This document shows, piece by piece, positions 15,521 through 18,719 of a stretch of 18,719 nt of DNA. Numbering within the stretch: the first letter of the stretch is position 1; each line of letters begins with the position of its first letter. A program made the position numbers and the translations under genes. Source of the DNA: an uncultured Eggerthellaceae bacterium (GTDB lineage: Bacteria > Actinomycetota > Coriobacteriia > Coriobacteriales > Eggerthellaceae). The notes below the pieces were generated by a model that had not been told where the DNA came from, searched no databases, and was given only the letters and a program-made list of their open reading frames with translations. The DNA lies in NCBI GenBank assembly GCA_934630905.1, contig CAKTXN010000027.1:1-18719 (forward strand), in the 5' to 3' direction.

Positions 15521-15610
15521 TCCACGCTGAACAGCGACTGGCGGGACGAAAATGATTTTTGGACAACAAAGCAACGAGAGGCCCCTGATCAACTGGCTTA
15601 AAAGTTCATC

Positions 15611-15818
15611 TTGTCGCTTTTTCGTCTCGAAAACGCACAGATTAACGTTACGGGGCAGGTGGTACTTGACTGCATGGAATGCGGAAATCACGCGACCTGG
15701 GCAAATACATTTTTGTGAGATAACGAAAGTCCAAAACCCACATAAAAGTCGGCGTCTGCACTCCCAAACCTGCCCCGTACCGTCGATTTGCGCGTTTTCG
15801 CTTCGATTTTTCGACAAC
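15611..15818. repeat. Inverted-repeat element, possible MITE-like remnant
   Basis: Two 51-base arms (15611-15661 and 15768-15818) are inverted copies matching at 37 of 51 positions without gaps. The inner end is a perfect 12-base match (TACGGGGCAGGT facing ACCTGCCCCGTA), and a second strong block is AAAACGC facing GCGTTTT. The arms enclose 106 bases with no recognisable gene. Such long, gapless, partly decayed inverted arms suggest a small non-autonomous mobile element or a structured repeat. A direct target duplication could not be recognised. Confidence 0.55.
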
Positions 15819-16066
15819 ATGACCTGAAGTTGACCTCCGGGACCAGAAAAGCACCAGCGCGGTCTGGTACTTTTCAATTAACTCTATCTTAAATTGCACG
15901 TTCAAACTGATGCGGCTATAGATGGGCGCTCAATCCTTCCCCGCTAGCCCTAACGAAGCGGGATGCAAACGCGGTCGCGCTTGCCGTCCTCAACGCCCAC
16001 GCCACCGTGCACGCCGCCACGCCGCACGCCGAACACGCCTTCGCCGCAGCGCACATGTCCGCACTT

Positions 16067-16081
16067 GTAACGCAGTGTTAC
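16067..16081. promoter_or_regulatory. GTAAC-N5-GTTAC inverted repeat upstream of glnA
   Basis: GTAACGCAGTGTTAC is a five-base inverted repeat with a five-base spacer, 80 bases upstream of the glutamine synthetase start. The GTAAC/GTTAC half-sites recall nitrogen-regulator sites of the GlnR type in actinobacteria, but the spacing is not the classical one. The regulator is therefore unassigned. No convincing -35/-10 pair is visible; TTGGAA (16096) with TTTATC (16120) is the best weak candidate. Confidence 0.35.
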
Positions 16082-16160
16082 GCGCTTGAAATTTTTTGGA
16101 AACGTTGCCGGCGTACCTTTTTATCATGCGAAAAGGAAAACGCCGAACAGGAGGCCGGCT

Positions 16161-18251
<2,091 letters not shown>

Positions 18252-18267
18252 GCAGTTTGCAACCTTG

Positions 18268-18295
18268 AAAGGGGCGCTTCACATTGCGCCCCTTT
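18268..18295 (+). terminator. Rho-independent terminator of the glutamine synthetase gene
   Basis: A perfect ten-pair stem (AAAGGGGCGC with GCGCCCCTTT) and an eight-base loop, 16 bases after the stop codon. The T run is short (TTT then ACTG), so it may be only moderately efficient. Confidence 0.85.
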
Positions 18296-18324
18296 ACTGC
18301 GCTACCCCCCAAGGAAGGAGAGCC

Positions 18325-18719
18325 ATGAACTTCACGAAGATGCACGGTTTAGGAAACGACTACCTGTATCTGTATTGCCAGGAAACACCCGAAAACATTG
18401 AGGAACTTGCCATCAAATATTCCGATCGCCATTTTGGTGCGGGATCCGATGGCATTATCTGCATTCTTCCCAGCTCTGTGGCGGACTTCAAAATGCGCAT
18501 TTTCAATGCAGACGGCAGCGAGGCCATGATGTGCGGAAACGGCATTCGATGCGTGGGCAAATACGTGTTCGATCGCGGATACACCGACAAAACCCAGATT
18601 GACGTTGAAACGCTTTCGGGTATCAAGCACCTGAAACTCACCGTGGAAGACGGCAAGGTCGCGCAAGTAACCGTTGATATGGGTCATGCGGAAGTGTCGC
18701 AGCAGCAAGAAGTCAAAGT
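18325..18719 (+). CDS. dapF: Diaminopimelate epimerase (partial, runs off the window)
   Basis: The first 131 residues of diaminopimelate epimerase, which converts LL- to meso-diaminopimelate for lysine and peptidoglycan synthesis. Recognised from MHGLGNDY (6-13), HFGAGSDGII (36-45), FNADGSEAMMCGNGIRC (60-76) with catalytic Cys70, and TLSGIK (96-101). The second catalytic cysteine would lie beyond the window; the family is about 280 residues, so roughly half is seen. ATG 18325 is preceded by AAGGAAGGAG. It lies downstream of the glutamine synthetase terminator, so it probably begins a separate transcript, but no clear promoter is visible in the 29 bases between hairpin and ATG. Confidence 0.95.
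   Translation, partial: MNFTKMHGLGNDYLYLYCQETPENIEELAIKYSDRHFGAGSDGIICILPSSVADFKMRIFNADGSEAMMCGNGIRCVGKYVFDRGYTDKTQIDVETLSGIKHLKLTVEDGKVAQVTVDMGHAEVSQQQEVK

Larger units (their letters stand above)
15499..16160. other. Long intergenic region between toxin-antitoxin pair and glutamine synthetase gene
   Basis: These 662 bases hold no gene I can support. Open frames exist on both strands between about 15422 and 15905, but they are cysteine-rich or low-complexity, lack ribosome sites and coincide with an inverted-repeat element. From left to right the region holds the right 21-bp repeat, the inverted-repeat element (15611-15818), a relative of the TTGACCAGAA motif (15818-15833), a small ACCAG/CTGGT hairpin (15853-15868), a six-pair CCCGCT/AGCGGG hairpin (15940-15962), a GC-rich tract with repeated ACGCC (about 15991-16050) and the GTAAC/GTTAC inverted repeat before glnA. 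Confidence 0.6.

Noticed and set aside
15552..15827. 91-residue plus-strand open frame in the inverted-repeat element
   Set aside because: No domain or ribosome site is visible. It shares ATGATTTTTGG with the antitoxin gene, but this short match does not extend.
15842..15874. ACCAG/CTGGT hairpin followed by ACTTTT as a terminator
   Set aside because: The stem is only five pairs with alternative pairings and a four-base T run, too weak to call as a terminator.
15422..15877. 151-residue minus-strand open frame overlapping the antitoxin end and the inverted-repeat element
   Set aside because: It is cysteine-rich, overlaps a confident gene, lacks a convincing ribosome site and follows the inverted-repeat structure rather than codon bias. 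It could be re-examined if homologues exist.

Overview
The window looks like chromosomal DNA from an actinobacterial gut or oral anaerobe, most likely of the class Coriobacteriia (Eggerthella/Slackia-like). This is inferred from the type III glutamine synthetase, dapF, moderate G+C with AT-richer accessory stretches, frequent GTG/TTG starts and clear Shine-Dalgarno sites. No rRNA or tRNA gene is present, so the taxonomy is tentative.

Layout. (1) Positions 1-14377, all on the minus strand and read from right to left, hold a 12-gene surface-polysaccharide operon plus the first codons of a 13th gene. It opens with an 808-residue fusion of a WecA/TagO-type polyprenyl-phosphate sugar-1-phosphate transferase to a WbuB-like GT4 glycosyltransferase. 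Next come the three UDP-N-acetyl-L-fucosamine genes (CapE/FnlA, CapF/FnlB and CapG/FnlC types), a GT4, a hexapeptide acyltransferase, a second GT4, a Wzy polymerase, a TupA-like ATP-grasp protein, a CapA-like metallophosphatase-fold protein, a Wzx flippase and a LicD-type phosphotransferase. Gaps are tiny or negative throughout, so the block reads as one translationally coupled unit. (2) Positions 14378-14786 are a divergent control region: the polysaccharide operon leader on one side, and on the other a good promoter overlapped by a 16-bp perfect palindrome. (3) Positions 14787-15498 on the plus strand hold a HigB/Gp49-like toxin followed by an XRE-family antitoxin, in AT-rich DNA flanked by near-identical 21-bp direct repeats. 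(4) Positions 15499-16160 have no convincing gene but hold a ~208-bp inverted-repeat element, further repeat motifs, a GC-rich ACGCC tract and a GTAAC/GTTAC inverted repeat. (5) Positions 16161-18251 encode type III glutamine synthetase, closed by a strong hairpin terminator. From 18325 a dapF gene starts and runs off the window.

How the genes fit together. The fused enzyme probably loads a HexNAc-1-phosphate on the lipid carrier and adds the second sugar. CapE, CapF and CapG supply UDP-L-FucNAc, a likely donor for that second step by analogy with wbuB/fnlABC in E. coli O26. Two more GT4s extend the unit; the acyltransferase, ATP-grasp protein and LicD protein probably decorate it; Wzx flips it and Wzy polymerises it. 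No chain-length regulator or wall-attachment gene lies inside the window. The distal genes look more AT-rich than the head of the operon, which fits a conserved priming end and an exchangeable distal part.
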